From positions 20,177,277-20,241,276 of the forward strand of contig OX387607.1 of the NCBI GenBank assembly GCA_947568835.1: a stretch of 64,000 nucleotides of DNA, given 5' to 3'. This document shows, piece after piece, positions 37,495 through 49,436 of this stretch (positions within the stretch are counted from its first letter, which is position 1; each line of letters opens with the position of its first letter). Source of the DNA: Protonemura montana (lineage: Eukaryota; Arthropoda; Insecta; Plecoptera; Nemouridae). A program made the translations under genes and the position numbers. The notes under the pieces were generated by a model. It ran no database searches, had not been told where the DNA came from, and was given only the letters and a program-made list of their open reading frames with translations.

Positions 37495-40400
37495 CTCCAG
37501 ACACTCTGCCATGCTAGCCAGAGATTACAGACACTCTGCTACGCTAGCTAGACGCTCCAGACACTCTGCCACGCTAGCTAGAAGCTCCAGACACTCTGCC
37601 TTGCTACTTAGACCCTTCAGACACTCTGCCTCGCTAGCCAGGCGCTCCAGACACTCTGCCTCGCTACCCAGACGCTCCAGACTATCTGCCACGCTAGCCA
37701 ATGGCTCCAGAATATTTGCCACGCTAGCCAGAGGCTCCAGACACTCTGCCACGCTAGCTGGACGCTCCAGACACTCTGCATCGCTAACCAGGCGCTCCAG
37801 ACACTCTGCCTCGCTTTCCAGACGCTCCAGACACTCTGCCTCGCTACCCAGACGCTCCAGACACTCTGCCTCCCTAGCCAGCCGCTCCAGACACTCTGCC
37901 ATGCTAGCCAGAGATTTCAGACACTCTGCTACGCTAGCTAGACGCTCCAGACACTCTGCCACGCTAGCTAGACGCTCTAGACACTCTGCCTTGCTACTAA
38001 GTCCCTCCAGACACTCTGCCTCGCTAGCCAGGCGCTCCAGACACTCTGCCTCGCTACCCAGACGCTCCAGACTATCTGCCACGCTAGCCAGTGGCTCCAG
38101 AATATTTGCCACGCTAGCCAGAGGCTCCAGACACTCTGCCACGCTAGCAAGACGCTCCAGACACTCTGCATCGCTAACCAGGCGCTCCAGACACTCTGCC
38201 TCGCTATTGAGACGCTCCAGACACTCTGCCTCGCTACCCAGACGCTCCAGACACTCTGCCTCCCTAGCCAGCCGCTCCAGACACTCTGCCTTGCTACCCA
38301 GACCCTCCAGACACTCTGCCATGCTAGCCAGAGATTTCAGACACTCTGCTACGCTAGCTAGACGCTCCAGACACTCTGCCACGCTAGCTAGACGCTCCGG
38401 AGACTCTGCCTCGCTAGCCAGACGCTCCAGAAACTCTTCCTCGCTAGCCAGACGCTCTAGACACTCTGCCATGCTAACCAGACGCCCTAGACTATCTGCC
38501 ACGCTAGCCATAGGCTCCAGACACTCTGCCACGCTAGCAAGACGCTCCAGTTACTCTACCATGCTAGCTAGACGCTCCAGACACACTGCCTCGCCAGCCA
38601 GGCGCTCCAGACACTCTGGCTCGCTACCCAGATGCTCCAGACACTCTGCCTCGCTAGCTAGGCGCTCCAGACACTCTGCCTCGCTACCCAGACGCTCCAG
38701 GCACTCTGCCTCGCCAGCAAGTTACTTTAGACACTCTGTTTCGCTAGCTAGACGGTCCAGACACTCAGCCATGCTAGCCAGACGCTCCAGGTACTCTGCC
38801 TTGCTACCCAGACGCTCCAGACACACTGCCTCGCTTGCCAGGCGCTCAAAACACTCTGCCACGCTAGCAAGACGCTCCAGACACTCTGCCACGCTAGCCA
38901 GACGCTCCAGACACTCTGCCACGCTAGCAAGACGCTCCAGACACTCTGCCTCGCTACCCAGACGCTCAAGAGACTCTGCCTCGCTAGCCAGGCGCTTTAG
39001 ACACTCTGCCTCGCTAGCTAGACGCTCCAGACACTCTACCATGCTAGCCAGACGCTATAGACTATCCGCCACGCTAGCCATAGGCTCCAGACACTCTGCC
39101 ACGCTAGCAAGACGCTCCAGACACTCAGCCACGCTCGCCAGACGCTCCAGACACTCTGCCTCGCTATTCAGACGCTCCAGTTACTCTACCATGCTAGCTA
39201 GACGCTCCAGACACTCTGCCTCGCTAGCCAGGCGCTCCAGACACTCTGCCTCGCTACCCAGACGCTCCAGACTCTCTGTCTTGCTACCCAGGCGCTCCAG
39301 ACACTCTGCCTCGCTACCCAGACGCTCCAGACACTCTGCTACGCTAGCTAGACGCTCCAGACACTCTGTCTTGCTATCCAGACGCTCCAGACCCTCTGCT
39401 TTGCTAGCCAGGCGCTCCAGACACTCTGATTCGCTACCCAGACGCTCCAGACACTTTGCCTCGCTACTTAGACACACCAGACACTCTGCTTCGCTAGCTA
39501 GACGCTCCAGACACTCTGCCTTGCTACTCAGACCCTCCAGACACTCTGCCTCGCTAGCCAGGCGCTCCAGACACGCTGCCTCGCTACCCAGACGCTCCAG
39601 ACTATCTGCCACGCTAGCCAGTGGCTCCAGATTATCTGCCACGCTAGCCAGAGGCTCCAGACACTCTGCCACGCTAGCAAGACGCTCCAGACACTCTGCC
39701 TCGCTAGCCAGGCGCTCCAGACACTCTGCCTTGCTACCCAAAATCTCCAGACACTCTGCCTCGCTAGCCAGCCGCTCCAGACACTCTGCCATGCTAGCCA
39801 GAGATTTCAGACACTCTGCTACGCTAGCTAGACGCTCCAGACACTCTGCCACGCTATCTTGACGCTCCAGACACTCTGCCTTGCTACTAAGACCCTCCAG
39901 ACACTCTGCCTCGCTAGCCAGGCGCTCCAGACACTCTGCCTCGCCACCCAGACGCTCTAGTAGACACTCTGCCTCGCTAGCCAGCCGCTCCAGACACTCT
40001 GCCATGACAGCCAGACGTTTCAGACTTACTGCCACGCTAGCCAGAGGTTTCAGACACTCTGCTACGCTAGCTAGACTCTCCAGACTCTCTGCCTCGCTAG
40101 CTAGATGCTCCAGACACTCTGCCTTGCTACCCAGACCCTCCAGACACTCTACCTCGCTAGCCAGGCGCTCCAGACACGCTGCCTCGCTACCCAGACGCTC
40201 CAGACTATCTGCCACGCTAGCCAGTGGCTCCAGATTATCTGCCACGCTAGCCAGAGGCTCCAGACACTCTGCTACGCTAGCTAGACGCTCCAGACACTCT
40301 GCCACGCTAGCCAGCCGCTCCAGACACTCTGCCATGCTAGCCCGACGTTTCAGACTTACTGCCACGCGAGCCAGAGGTTTCAGACACCCTGCTACGCTAG

Positions 40401-40566
40401 CTAGACTCTCCAGACTCTCTGCCTCGCTAGCTAGACGCTCCAGACACTCTGCCTTGCTACCCAGACCCTCCAGACACTCTGCCTCGCTAGCCAGGCGCTC
40501 CAGACACGCTGCCTCGCTACCCAGACGCTCCAGACTCTCTGTCTTGCTAGCTAGTCGCTCTAGACA
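37324..40566. repeat. Long monomer block with a stretch unique in the window
   Basis: Bases 37511 to about 38330 match 6248 onward. From about 38395 to 38920 the order of monomer variants has no second copy that I could find by eye: CTCCGGAGAC, CTCGCCAGCAAG, TTACTTTAGAC and CTGTTTCGC occur only here. From 39570 the 2,791-bp duplication begins. The unit at 39934-39966 is 33 bp, with TAG inserted in GCTCTAGTAGACA. Confidence 0.8.
37511..39862 (+). other. Longest open frame (783 codons), probably not a gene
   Basis: This is the longest uninterrupted frame in the window. It starts with the ATG of a CCATGCTAGCC monomer variant and ends at a TGA in CTATCTTGACG. It translates as a decapeptide repeat close to SASLARRSRH, rich in Arg, Ser, His and Leu. 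The frame is open because no L, T, C or odd-length unit falls in this interval, not because of any visible selection: the opposite strand is open for most of the same stretch. I see no Kozak-like context, signal peptide, domain or non-repeat N or C terminus. Confidence 0.3.
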
Positions 40567-42358
40567 CTAAGCCTCGGTAAAAAGACACTCCAGACACTTT
40601 TCCCCGCTTGCCAGACTCTCCAGACAGTCTGCCTTAGAAGAAAGACGCTCCAGACATTCTGCCTCACTTGCTAGACGCTCTAAACACTCTGTCTTAGAAG
40701 CAAGACGCTCCAGACACCCTGTCTCGCTTGCCAGACGCTCCAAACACTCTGTCTTAGAAGCAAGACGCTCCAGACACCCTGTTTGGCATGCCTGACGCTC
40801 CAGATACTCTGCTTTGCTTGCCAGACGCTCCAGACACTCTACCACGCTAGCCAGAAGCTACAGACCCCCTTCTTTGCTAGGAAGACGCTTTAGACACTCT
40901 ACCTCGGTAATAAAACGCTCCAGAAACTCTGCCTCGCTTGCAAGACGCTCCAGACTATCTGCCTTCCTAGCCAGACTCTTCAGAAGCTCTGCCATGCTAG
41001 CAATTCGCTCCAGACACTTTGCCTCACTAGCAAGAAGCTCCAGGCACTCTGCTTTGCTTGCCAGACGCTCCAGACACTCATCCATGCTAGCCAGACGCTC
41101 CAGACACGCTGCCTCGCTAAAAAGACGCTTCAGACACTCTGCCTCGCTAAAAAGACGCTCTAGACACTCTGCTTTGCTAGCAAGACGTTTCAGACACTCT
41201 TCCTCGCTAGCTAGACGCCCCAGACACTCTGCCTTGAAAGTAAGATGATCCAGACTATCTGCCACGCTAGCTAGACGCTCCAGACACTCTGCATTGGTAG
41301 TTAGATGCTCCAGACTATCTGCCACGCTAGCTAGACGCTCCAGACACTCTGCCTCGCTACCCAGACGCTCCAGAAACTCTGCCTCGCTAGATTGGCGTCA
41401 GATACTTTGCCTTGCTAGACAGACGCTCCATACACTCTCGTTTTATTGCAAATCGCTTCAGACACTTTGCCTCGGTAATAACACGCACAAGAAACTCTGC
41501 CTCGCTAGCAAGACGCTCCAGACACTCTGCCACGCTAGTCAGACGCTCCAGACACTCTGCCTCGCTAGCAAGACGCTCCAGAATTTCTGCTTTACTATCC
41601 AGACGCTCCAGACACTCTGCCATGCTAGCCAGACGCTGCAAACACTCTGCCTCACTAGCAAAAAGCTCCAGACACTCTGCATCGCTACCCAGGCGCTCCA
41701 GACGCTTTGCTTTAATATTTTAATGCTTTAAACACTCTGCTACGCTAGCCAGTGGCTCCAGACACTCTGCCACGCTAGCTTGACGCTCTAGGCACTCTGC
41801 CTCGCTATTTAGTAGCTCCAGAAACTCTGCCTCGCTAGCCAGGCACTCCAGACACTCTGGCTCGCTACCAGGACGCTCCAGACACTCTGCCTTCCTAGCC
41901 AGCCGCTCCAGACACTCTGCCATGCTAGCCAGAGATTTCAGACACTCTGCTACGCTAGCTAGACGCTCCAGACACTCTGCCACGCTAGCTAGAAGCTCCA
42001 GACACTCTGCCTTGCTACTTAGACCCTTCAGACACTCTGCCTCGCTAGCCAGGCGCTCCAGACACTCTGCCTCGCTACCCAGACGCTCCAGACTATCTGC
42101 CACGCTAGCCAGTGGCTCCAGAATATTTGCCACGCTAGCCAGAGGCTCCAGACACTCTGCCACGCTAGCTGGACGCTCCAGACACTCTGCATCGCTAACC
42201 AGGCGCTCCAGACACTCTGCCTCGCTATCCAGACGCTCCAGACACTCTGCCTCGCTACCCAGACGCTCCAGACACTCTGCCTCCCTAGCCAGCCGCTCCA
42301 GACACTCTGCCATGCTAGCCAGAGATTTCAGACACTCTGCCATGCTAGCCAGAGATTT
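39568..42358. repeat. 2,791-bp tandem duplication, copy 1
   Basis: Repeated at 42359 to about 45131. It contains one L (minus 2 bp) and one 33-bp unit (plus 3 bp), so the corrected length is 2,790 bp or 93 monomers. Near its right end the CCATGCTAGCCAGAGATTTC monomer is present twice in a row (42310 and 42340), next to the junction. Confidence 0.9.
40567..41734. repeat. C-L-T cassette 13
   Basis: C is at 40567, L at 41377-41494 (Lb), T at 41705-41734 (full); C to L is 810 bp. It has GAAGAAAGACG near 40636 and CCTTGAAAG near 41231 as variants shared only with cassette 14. Confidence 0.9.
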
Positions 42359-43357
42359 CAGACACGCTGCCTCGCTACCCAGACGCTCCAGACTATCTGC
42401 CACGCTAGCCAGTGGCTCCAGATTATCTGCCACGCTAGCCAGAGGCTCCAGACACTCTGCCACGCTAGCAAGACGCTCCAGACACTCTGCCTCGCTAGCC
42501 AGGCGCTCCAGACACTCTGCCTTGCTACCCAAAATCTCCAGACACTCTGCCTCGCTAGCCAGCCGCTCCAGACACTCTGCCATGCTAGCCAGAGATTTCA
42601 GACACTCTGCTACGCTAGCTAGACGCTCCAGACACTCTGCCACGCTATCTTGACGCTCCAGACACTCTGCCTTGCTACTAAGACCCTCCAGACACTCTGC
42701 CTCGCTAGCCAGGCGCTCCAGACACTCTGCCTCGCCACCCAGACGCTCTAGTAGACACTCTGCCTCGCTAGCCAGCCGCTCCAGACACTCTGCCATGACA
42801 GCCAGACGTTTCAGACTTACTGCCACGCTAGCCAGAGGTTTCAGACACTCTGCTACGCTAGCTAGACTCTCCAGACTCTCTGCCTCGCTAGCTAGATGCT
42901 CCAGACACTCTGCCTTGCTACCCAGACCCTCCAGACACTCTACCTCGCTAGCCAGGCGCTCCAGACACGCTGCCTCGCTACCCAGACGCTCCAGACTATC
43001 TGCCACGCTAGCCAGTGGCTCCAGATTATCTGCCACGCTAGCCAGAGGCTCCAGACACTCTGCTACGCTAGCTAGACGCTCCAGACACTCTGCCACGCTA
43101 GCCAGCCGCTCCAGACACTCTGCCATGCTAGCCCGACGTTTCAGACTTACTGCCACGCGAGCCAGAGGTTTCAGACACCCTGCTACGCTAGCTAGACTCT
43201 CCAGACTCTCTGCCTCGCTAGCTAGACGCTCCAGACACTCTGCCTTGCTACCCAGACCCTCCAGACACTCTGCCTCGCTAGCCAGGCGCTCCAGACACGC
43301 TGCCTCGCTACCCAGACGCTCCAGACTCTCTGTCTTGCTAGCTAGTCGCTCTAGACA
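41735..43357. repeat. Monomer block across the 2,791-bp junction
   Basis: Bases 41735 to about 42340 resemble 6091 onward; from 42359 the block repeats 39568 onward. The second 33-bp unit is 42725-42757. Confidence 0.8.
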
Positions 43358-45149
43358 CTAAGCCTCGGTAAAAAGACACTCCAGACACTTTTCCCCGCTT
43401 GCCAGACTCTCCAGACAGTCTGCCTTAGAAGAAAGACGCTCCAGACATTCTGCCTCACTTGCTAGACGCTCTAAACACTCTGTCTTAGAAGCAAGACGCT
43501 CCAGACACCCTGTCTCGCTTGCCAGACGCTCCAAACACTCTGTCTTAGAAGCAAGACGCTCCAGACACCCTGTTTGGCATGCCTGACGCTCCAGATACTC
43601 TGCTTTGCTTGCCAGACGCTCCAGACACTCTACCACGCTAGCCAGAAGCTACAGACCCCCTTCTTTGCTAGGAAGACGCTTTAGACACTCTACCTCGGTA
43701 ATAAAACGCTCCAGAAACTCTGCCTCGCTTGCAAGACGCTCCAGACTATCTGCCTTCCTAGCCAGACTCTTCAGAAGCTCTGCCATGCTAGCAATTCGCT
43801 CCAGACACTTTGCCTCACTAGCAAGAAGCTCCAGGCACTCTGCTTTGCTTGCCAGACGCTCCAGACACTCATCCATGCTAGCCAGACGCTCCAGACACGC
43901 TGCCTCGCTAAAAAGACGCTTCAGACACTCTGCCTCGCTAAAAAGACGCTCTAGACACTCTGCTTTGCTAGCAAGACGTTTCAGACACTCTTCCTCGCTA
44001 GCTAGACGCCCCAGACACTCTGCCTTGAAAGTAAGATGATCCAGACTATCTGCCACGCTAGCTAGACGCTCCAGACACTCTGCATTGGTAGTTAGATGCT
44101 CCAGACTATCTGCCACGCTAGCTAGACGCTCCAGACACTCTGCCTCGCTACCCAGACGCTCCAGAAACTCTGCCTCGCTAGATTGGCGTCAGATACTTTG
44201 CCTTGCTAGACAGACGCTCCATACACTCTCGTTTTATTGCAAATCGCTTCAGACACTTTGCCTCGGTAATAACACGCACAAGAAACTCTGCCTCGCTAGC
44301 AAGACGCTCCAGACACTCTGCCACGCTAGTCAGACGCTCCAGACACTCTGCCTCGCTAGCAAGACGCTCCAGAATTTCTGCTTTACTATCCAGACGCTCC
44401 AGACACTCTGCCATGCTAGCCAGACGCTGCAAACACTCTGCCTCACTAGCAAAAAGCTCCAGACACTCTGCATCGCTACCCAGGCGCTCCAGACGCTTTG
44501 CTTTAATATTTTAATGCTTTAAACACTCTGCTACGCTAGCCAGTGGCTCCAGACACTCTGCCACGCTAGCTTGACGCTCTAGGCACTCTGCCTCGCTATT
44601 TAGTAGCTCCAGAAACTCTGCCTCGCTAGCCAGGCACTCCAGACACTCTGGCTCGCTACCAGGACGCTCCAGACACTCTGCCTTCCTAGCCAGCCGCTCC
44701 AGACACTCTGCCATGCTAGCCAGAGATTTCAGACACTCTGCTACGCTAGCTAGACGCTCCAGACACTCTGCCACGCTAGCTAGAAGCTCCAGACACTCTG
44801 CCTTGCTACTTAGACCCTTCAGACACTCTGCCTCGCTAGCCAGGCGCTCCAGACACTCTGCCTCGCTACCCAGACGCTCCAGACTATCTGCCACGCTAGC
44901 CAGTGGCTCCAGAATATTTGCCACGCTAGCCAGAGGCTCCAGACACTCTGCCACGCTAGCTGGACGCTCCAGACACTCTGCATCGCTAACCAGGCGCTCC
45001 AGACACTCTGCCTCGCTATCCAGACGCTCCAGACACTCTGCCTCGCTACCCAGACGCTCCAGACACTCTGCCTCCCTAGCCAGCCGCTCCAGACACTCTG
45101 CCATGCTAGCCAGAGATTTCAGACACTCTGCTACGCTAGCTAGACGCTC
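42359..45149. repeat. 2,791-bp tandem duplication, copy 2
   Basis: Matches copy 1 with almost no base changes visible by eye, so it is probably one of the youngest duplications. The match ends at about 45131, slightly before one full period, because of the doubled monomer at the junction. Confidence 0.88.
43358..44525. repeat. C-L-T cassette 14
   Basis: Copy of cassette 13 at offset 2,791. L is 44168-44285 (Lb), T is 44496-44525 (full). Confidence 0.9.
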
Positions 45150-47107
45150 CAGACACTCTGCCACGCTAGCTAGACGCTCTAGACACTCTGCCTTGCTACC
45201 CAGACCCTCCAGACACTCTGCCCCGCTAGCCAGGCGCTCCAGACACTCTGCCTCGCTACCCAGACGCTCCAGACACTTTGCCTCGCTAGCCAGGCGCTCC
45301 AGACACTCTGCCTCGCTACCTAGACGCTTCAGACTATATGCCACGCTAGCCAGTTGCTCCAGACACTCTGCCACGCTAGCTAGACGCTCCAGGCACTCTG
45401 CCTCGCTACTAAGACGCTCCAGACACTCTGCCTCGCTAGCGAGGCATTCCAGACACTCTGGTTCGCTACTCAGACGCTCCAGACACTCTGCCACGCTAGC
45501 TAGACGCTCCAGACACTCTGCCACGCTAGCCAGACGCTCCAGACACTCTGATTCGCTACCCAGACGTTCCAGACACTTTCCCTCGCTCCCCAGACGCTCC
45601 GGACACTCTGCCTCGCTAGCCAGCCGCTTTAGACACTCTGCCACGCTAGCCAAACGCTCCAGACACTTTGCTACGCTAGCCAGACGCTCCAGACACTCTG
45701 ATTCGCTACCCAGACGTTCCAGACACTTTGCCTTGCCACCCAGACGCTCCAGACACTCTGCCTCGCTAGCCAGGCGCTTCAGAAGCTCTGCCTCGCTAGC
45801 CAGGCGCTCCAGACACTCTGCCATGCTAGCCAGACGTTCCAGACACACTGCCTCGCTTGCCAGGCACTCAAAACACTCTGACTCGCTAGCCAGGCGCTCC
45901 ATACCTTCTTCCTTGCTAGCCTTTCGTTCCAGACTTTCTGCCTCGCTAGCAAGACGCTCAAGACACAGACTGCCTCGCTTGCCAGGCGCTCCAGACACTC
46001 TCCCACGCTAGCCAGACGCTGCAGACCATCTACCCTGCTAGCCAGACGCTCCAGACACTCTGCCTCGCTACCCAGACGCTCCAGACACTTTGCCTCGCTA
46101 TCCAGACGCTCCAGAGACTCTGCCTCGCTAGCCAGGCGCTTCAGACACTCTGCCTCGCTAGCTAGACGCTCCAGACACTCTGCCATGCTAGCCTGACGCT
46201 ATTGACTATATGCCACGCTAGCCAGTGGCTCCAGACTATCTGCCACGCTAGCCAGAGGCTCCAGACACTCTGCCATGCTAGCCAGACGCTTCAGACTTTC
46301 TGCCACGCTAGCCAAACGCTCCAGACACTCTGCCACGCTAGCCAGACGCTCCAGACACTCTGATTCGCTACCTAGACGTTCCAGACACTTTGCCTTGCTA
46401 CTGAGACGCTCCAGACTATCTGCCACGCTAGCCAGTGGCTCCAGATTATCTGCCACGCTAGCCAGAGGCTCCAGACACTCTGCCACGCTAGCAAGACGCT
46501 CCAGACACTCTGCCTCGCTAGCCAGGCGCTCCAGACACTCTGCCTTGCTACCCAAAATCTCCAGACACTCTGCCTCGCTAGCCAGCCGCTCCAGACACTC
46601 TGCCATGCTAGCCAGAGATTTCAGAAACTCTGCCTCGCTAGCCAGGCGCTCCAGACACTCTGCCTCGCTACCCAGACGCTCTAGACACTCTGCCTCGCTA
46701 GCCAGCCGCTCCAGACACTCTGCCATGACAGCCAGACGTTTCAGACTTACTGCCACGCTAGCCAGAGGTTTCAGACACTCTGCTACGCTAGCTAGACTCT
46801 CCAGACTCTCTGCCTCGCTAGCTAGATGCTCCAGACACTCTGCCTTGCTACCCAGACCCTCCAGACACTCTACCTCGCTAGCCAGGCGCTCCAGACACGC
46901 TGCCTCGCTACCCAGACGCTCCAGACTATCTGCCACGCTAGCCAGTGGCTCCAGATTATCTGCCACGCTAGCCAGAGGCTCCAGACACTCTGCTACGCTA
47001 GCTAGACGCTCCAGACACTCTGCCTCGCTAGCCAGGCGCTCCAGACACGCTGCCTCGCTACCCAGACGCTCCAGACTCTCTGTCTTGCTAGCTAGTCGCT
47101 CTAGACA
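44526..47107. repeat. Monomer block before cassette 15, with a 32-bp unit
   Basis: Matches 3736 onward at offset 40,790 to about 46200, including the 32-bp unit (here 45966-45997, with CAGACTG instead of CAAACTG) and the CTCTCCCACG pair at 45998. Bases 46276-47107 recur at 60455-61286. A private GCTATTGACTATA near 46198 creates an antisense change. Confidence 0.8.
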
Positions 47108-48215
47108 CTAAGCCTCGGTAAAAAGACACTCCAGACACTTTTCCCCGCTTGCCAGACTCTCCAGACAGTCTACCTTAGAAGCAAGACGCTCCAGACATTC
47201 TGCCTCACTTGCTAGACGCTCTAAACACTCTGTCTAAGAAGCAAGACGCTCCAGACACCCTGTCTCGCTTGCCAGACGCTCCAAACACTCTGTCTTAGAA
47301 GCAAGACGCTCCAGACACCCTGTTTGGCATGCCTGACGCTCCAGATACTCTGCTTTGCTTGCCAGACGCTCCAGACACTCTACCACGCTAGCCAGAAGCT
47401 ACAGACACTCTACTTTGCTAGGAAGACGCTTTAGACACTCTACCTCGGTAATAAAACGCTCCAGAAACTCTGCCTCGCTTGCAAGACGCTCCAGACTATC
47501 TGCCTTCCTAGCCAGACTCTTCAGAAGCTCTGCCATGCTAGCAATTCGCTCCAGACACTTTGCCTCACTAGCAAGAAGCTCCAGGCACTCTGCTTTGCTT
47601 GCCAGACGCTCCAGACACTCATCCATGCTAGCCAGACGCTCCAGACACGCTGCCTCGCTAAAAAGACGCTTCAGACACTCTGCCTCGCTAACAAGACGCG
47701 CTAGACACTCTGCTTTGCTAGCAAGACGTTTCAGACACTCTTCCTCGCTAGCTAGACGCCCCAGACACTCTGCCTTGGAAGTAAGATGCTCCAGACTATC
47801 TGCCACGCTAGCTAGACGCTCCAGACACTCTGCATTGGTAGTTAGATGCTCCAGACTATCTGCCACGCTAGCTAGACGCTCCAGACACTCTGCCTCGCTA
47901 CCCAGACGCTCCAGAAACTCTGCCTCGCTAGATTGGCGTCAGACACTTTGCCTTGCTAGACAGACGCTCCATACACTCTCGTTTTCTTACAAATCGCTTC
48001 AGACACTTTGCCTCGGTAATAACACGCTCAAGAAACTCTGCCTCGCTAGCAAGACGATCCAGACACTCTGCTTAACTATCCAGACGCTCCAGACACTCTG
48101 CCATGCTAGCCAGACGCTGCAGACACTCTGCCTCACTAGCAAAAAGCTCCAGACACTCTGCATCGCTATCCAGGCGCTCCAGACGCTTTGCTTTAATATT
48201 TTAATGCTTTAAACA
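47108..48215. repeat. C-L-T cassette 15
   Basis: C is at 47108, L at 47918-48035 (subfamily Ld, GGTAATAACACGCTCAAG, with private GTTTTCTTACAAATCG), T at 48186-48215 (full). C to L is 810 bp and L to T 268 bp. GTCTAAGAAG near 47231 adds an antisense stop inside the C block, shared only with cassette 16. Confidence 0.9.
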
Positions 48216-49107
48216 CTCTGCTACGCTAGCCAGTGGCTCCAGACACTCTGCCACGCTAGCTTGACGCTCTAGGCACTCTGCCTCGCTATTTAGACGCTCC
48301 AGAAACTCTGCCTCGCTAGCCAGGCACTCCAGACACTCTGGCTCGCTACCAGGACGCTCCAGACACTCTGCCTTCCTAGCCAGCCGCTCCAGACACTCTG
48401 CCATGCTAGCCAGAGATTTCAGACTATCTGCCACGCTAGCTAGACGCTCCAGACACTCTGCATTGGTAGTTAGATGCTCCAGACTATCTGCCACGCTAGC
48501 TAGACGCTCCAGACACTCTGCCTCGCTACCCAGACGCTCCAGAAACTCTGCCTCGCTAGATTGGCGTCAGACACTTTGCCTTGCTAGACAGACGCTCCAT
48601 ACACTCTCGTTTTATTGCAAATCGCTTCAGACACTTTGCCTCGGTAATAACACGCACAAGAAACTCTGCCTCGCTAGCAAGACGCTCCAGACACTCTGCC
48701 ACGCTAGTCAGACGCTCCAGACACTCTGCCTCGCTAGCAAGACGCTCCAGAATTTCTGCTTTACTATCCAGACGCTCCAGACACTCTGCCATGCTAGCCA
48801 GACGCTGCAGACACTCTGCCTCACTAGCAAAAAGCTCCAGACACTCTGCATCGCTACCCAGGCGCTCCAGACGCTTTGCTTTAATATTTTAATGCTTTAA
48901 ACACTCTGCTACGCTAGCCAGTGGCTCCAGACACTCTGCCACGCTAGCTTGACGCTCTAGGCACTCTGCCTCGCTATTTAGTAGCTCCAGAAACTCTGCC
49001 TCGCTAGCCAGGCACTCCAGACACCCTGGCTCGCTACCAGGACGCTCCAGACACTCTGCCTTCCTAGCCAGCCGCTCCAAACACTCTGCCATGCTAGCCA
49101 GAGATTT
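47792..49107. repeat. 628/688-bp tandem duplication
   Basis: Copy 1 is 47792-48419 (628 bp, 21 monomers after correcting for one L unit). Copy 2 is 48420-49107 (688 bp) and has two extra monomers between L and T. The duplication is absent from the homologous region at 62 kb, so it arose after the 14.2-kb repeat formed, or was lost there. Because copy 1 has an Ld-type L and copy 2 an Lb-type L, simple duplication is not enough; an exchange with another cassette is implied. Confidence 0.85.
48546..48903. repeat. L-T block without C (Lb, full T)
   Basis: L is 48546-48663 and T is 48874-48903, 328 bp apart. It is the last L and T before the landmark-free zone. CTTTACTATCC follows L as in cassettes 11 to 14. 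Confidence 0.85.
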
Positions 49108-49436
49108 CAGACTATCTGCTACGCTAGCTAGACGCTCCAGACACTCTGCCACGCTAGCTAGAAGCTCCAGACACTCTGCCTTGCTACTTAGACCCTTCAG
49201 ACACTCTGCCTCGCTAGCCAGGCGCTCCAGACACTCTGCCTCGCTACCCAGACGCTCCAGACTATCTGCCACGCTAGCCAGTGGCTCCAGAATATTTGCC
49301 ACGCTAGCCAGAGGCTCCAGACACTCTGCCACGCTAGCTAGACGCTCCAGACACTCTGCATCGCTAACCAGGCGCTCCAGACACTCTGCCTCGCTATCCA
49401 GACGCTCCAGACACTCTGCCTCGCTAGCATGACGCC

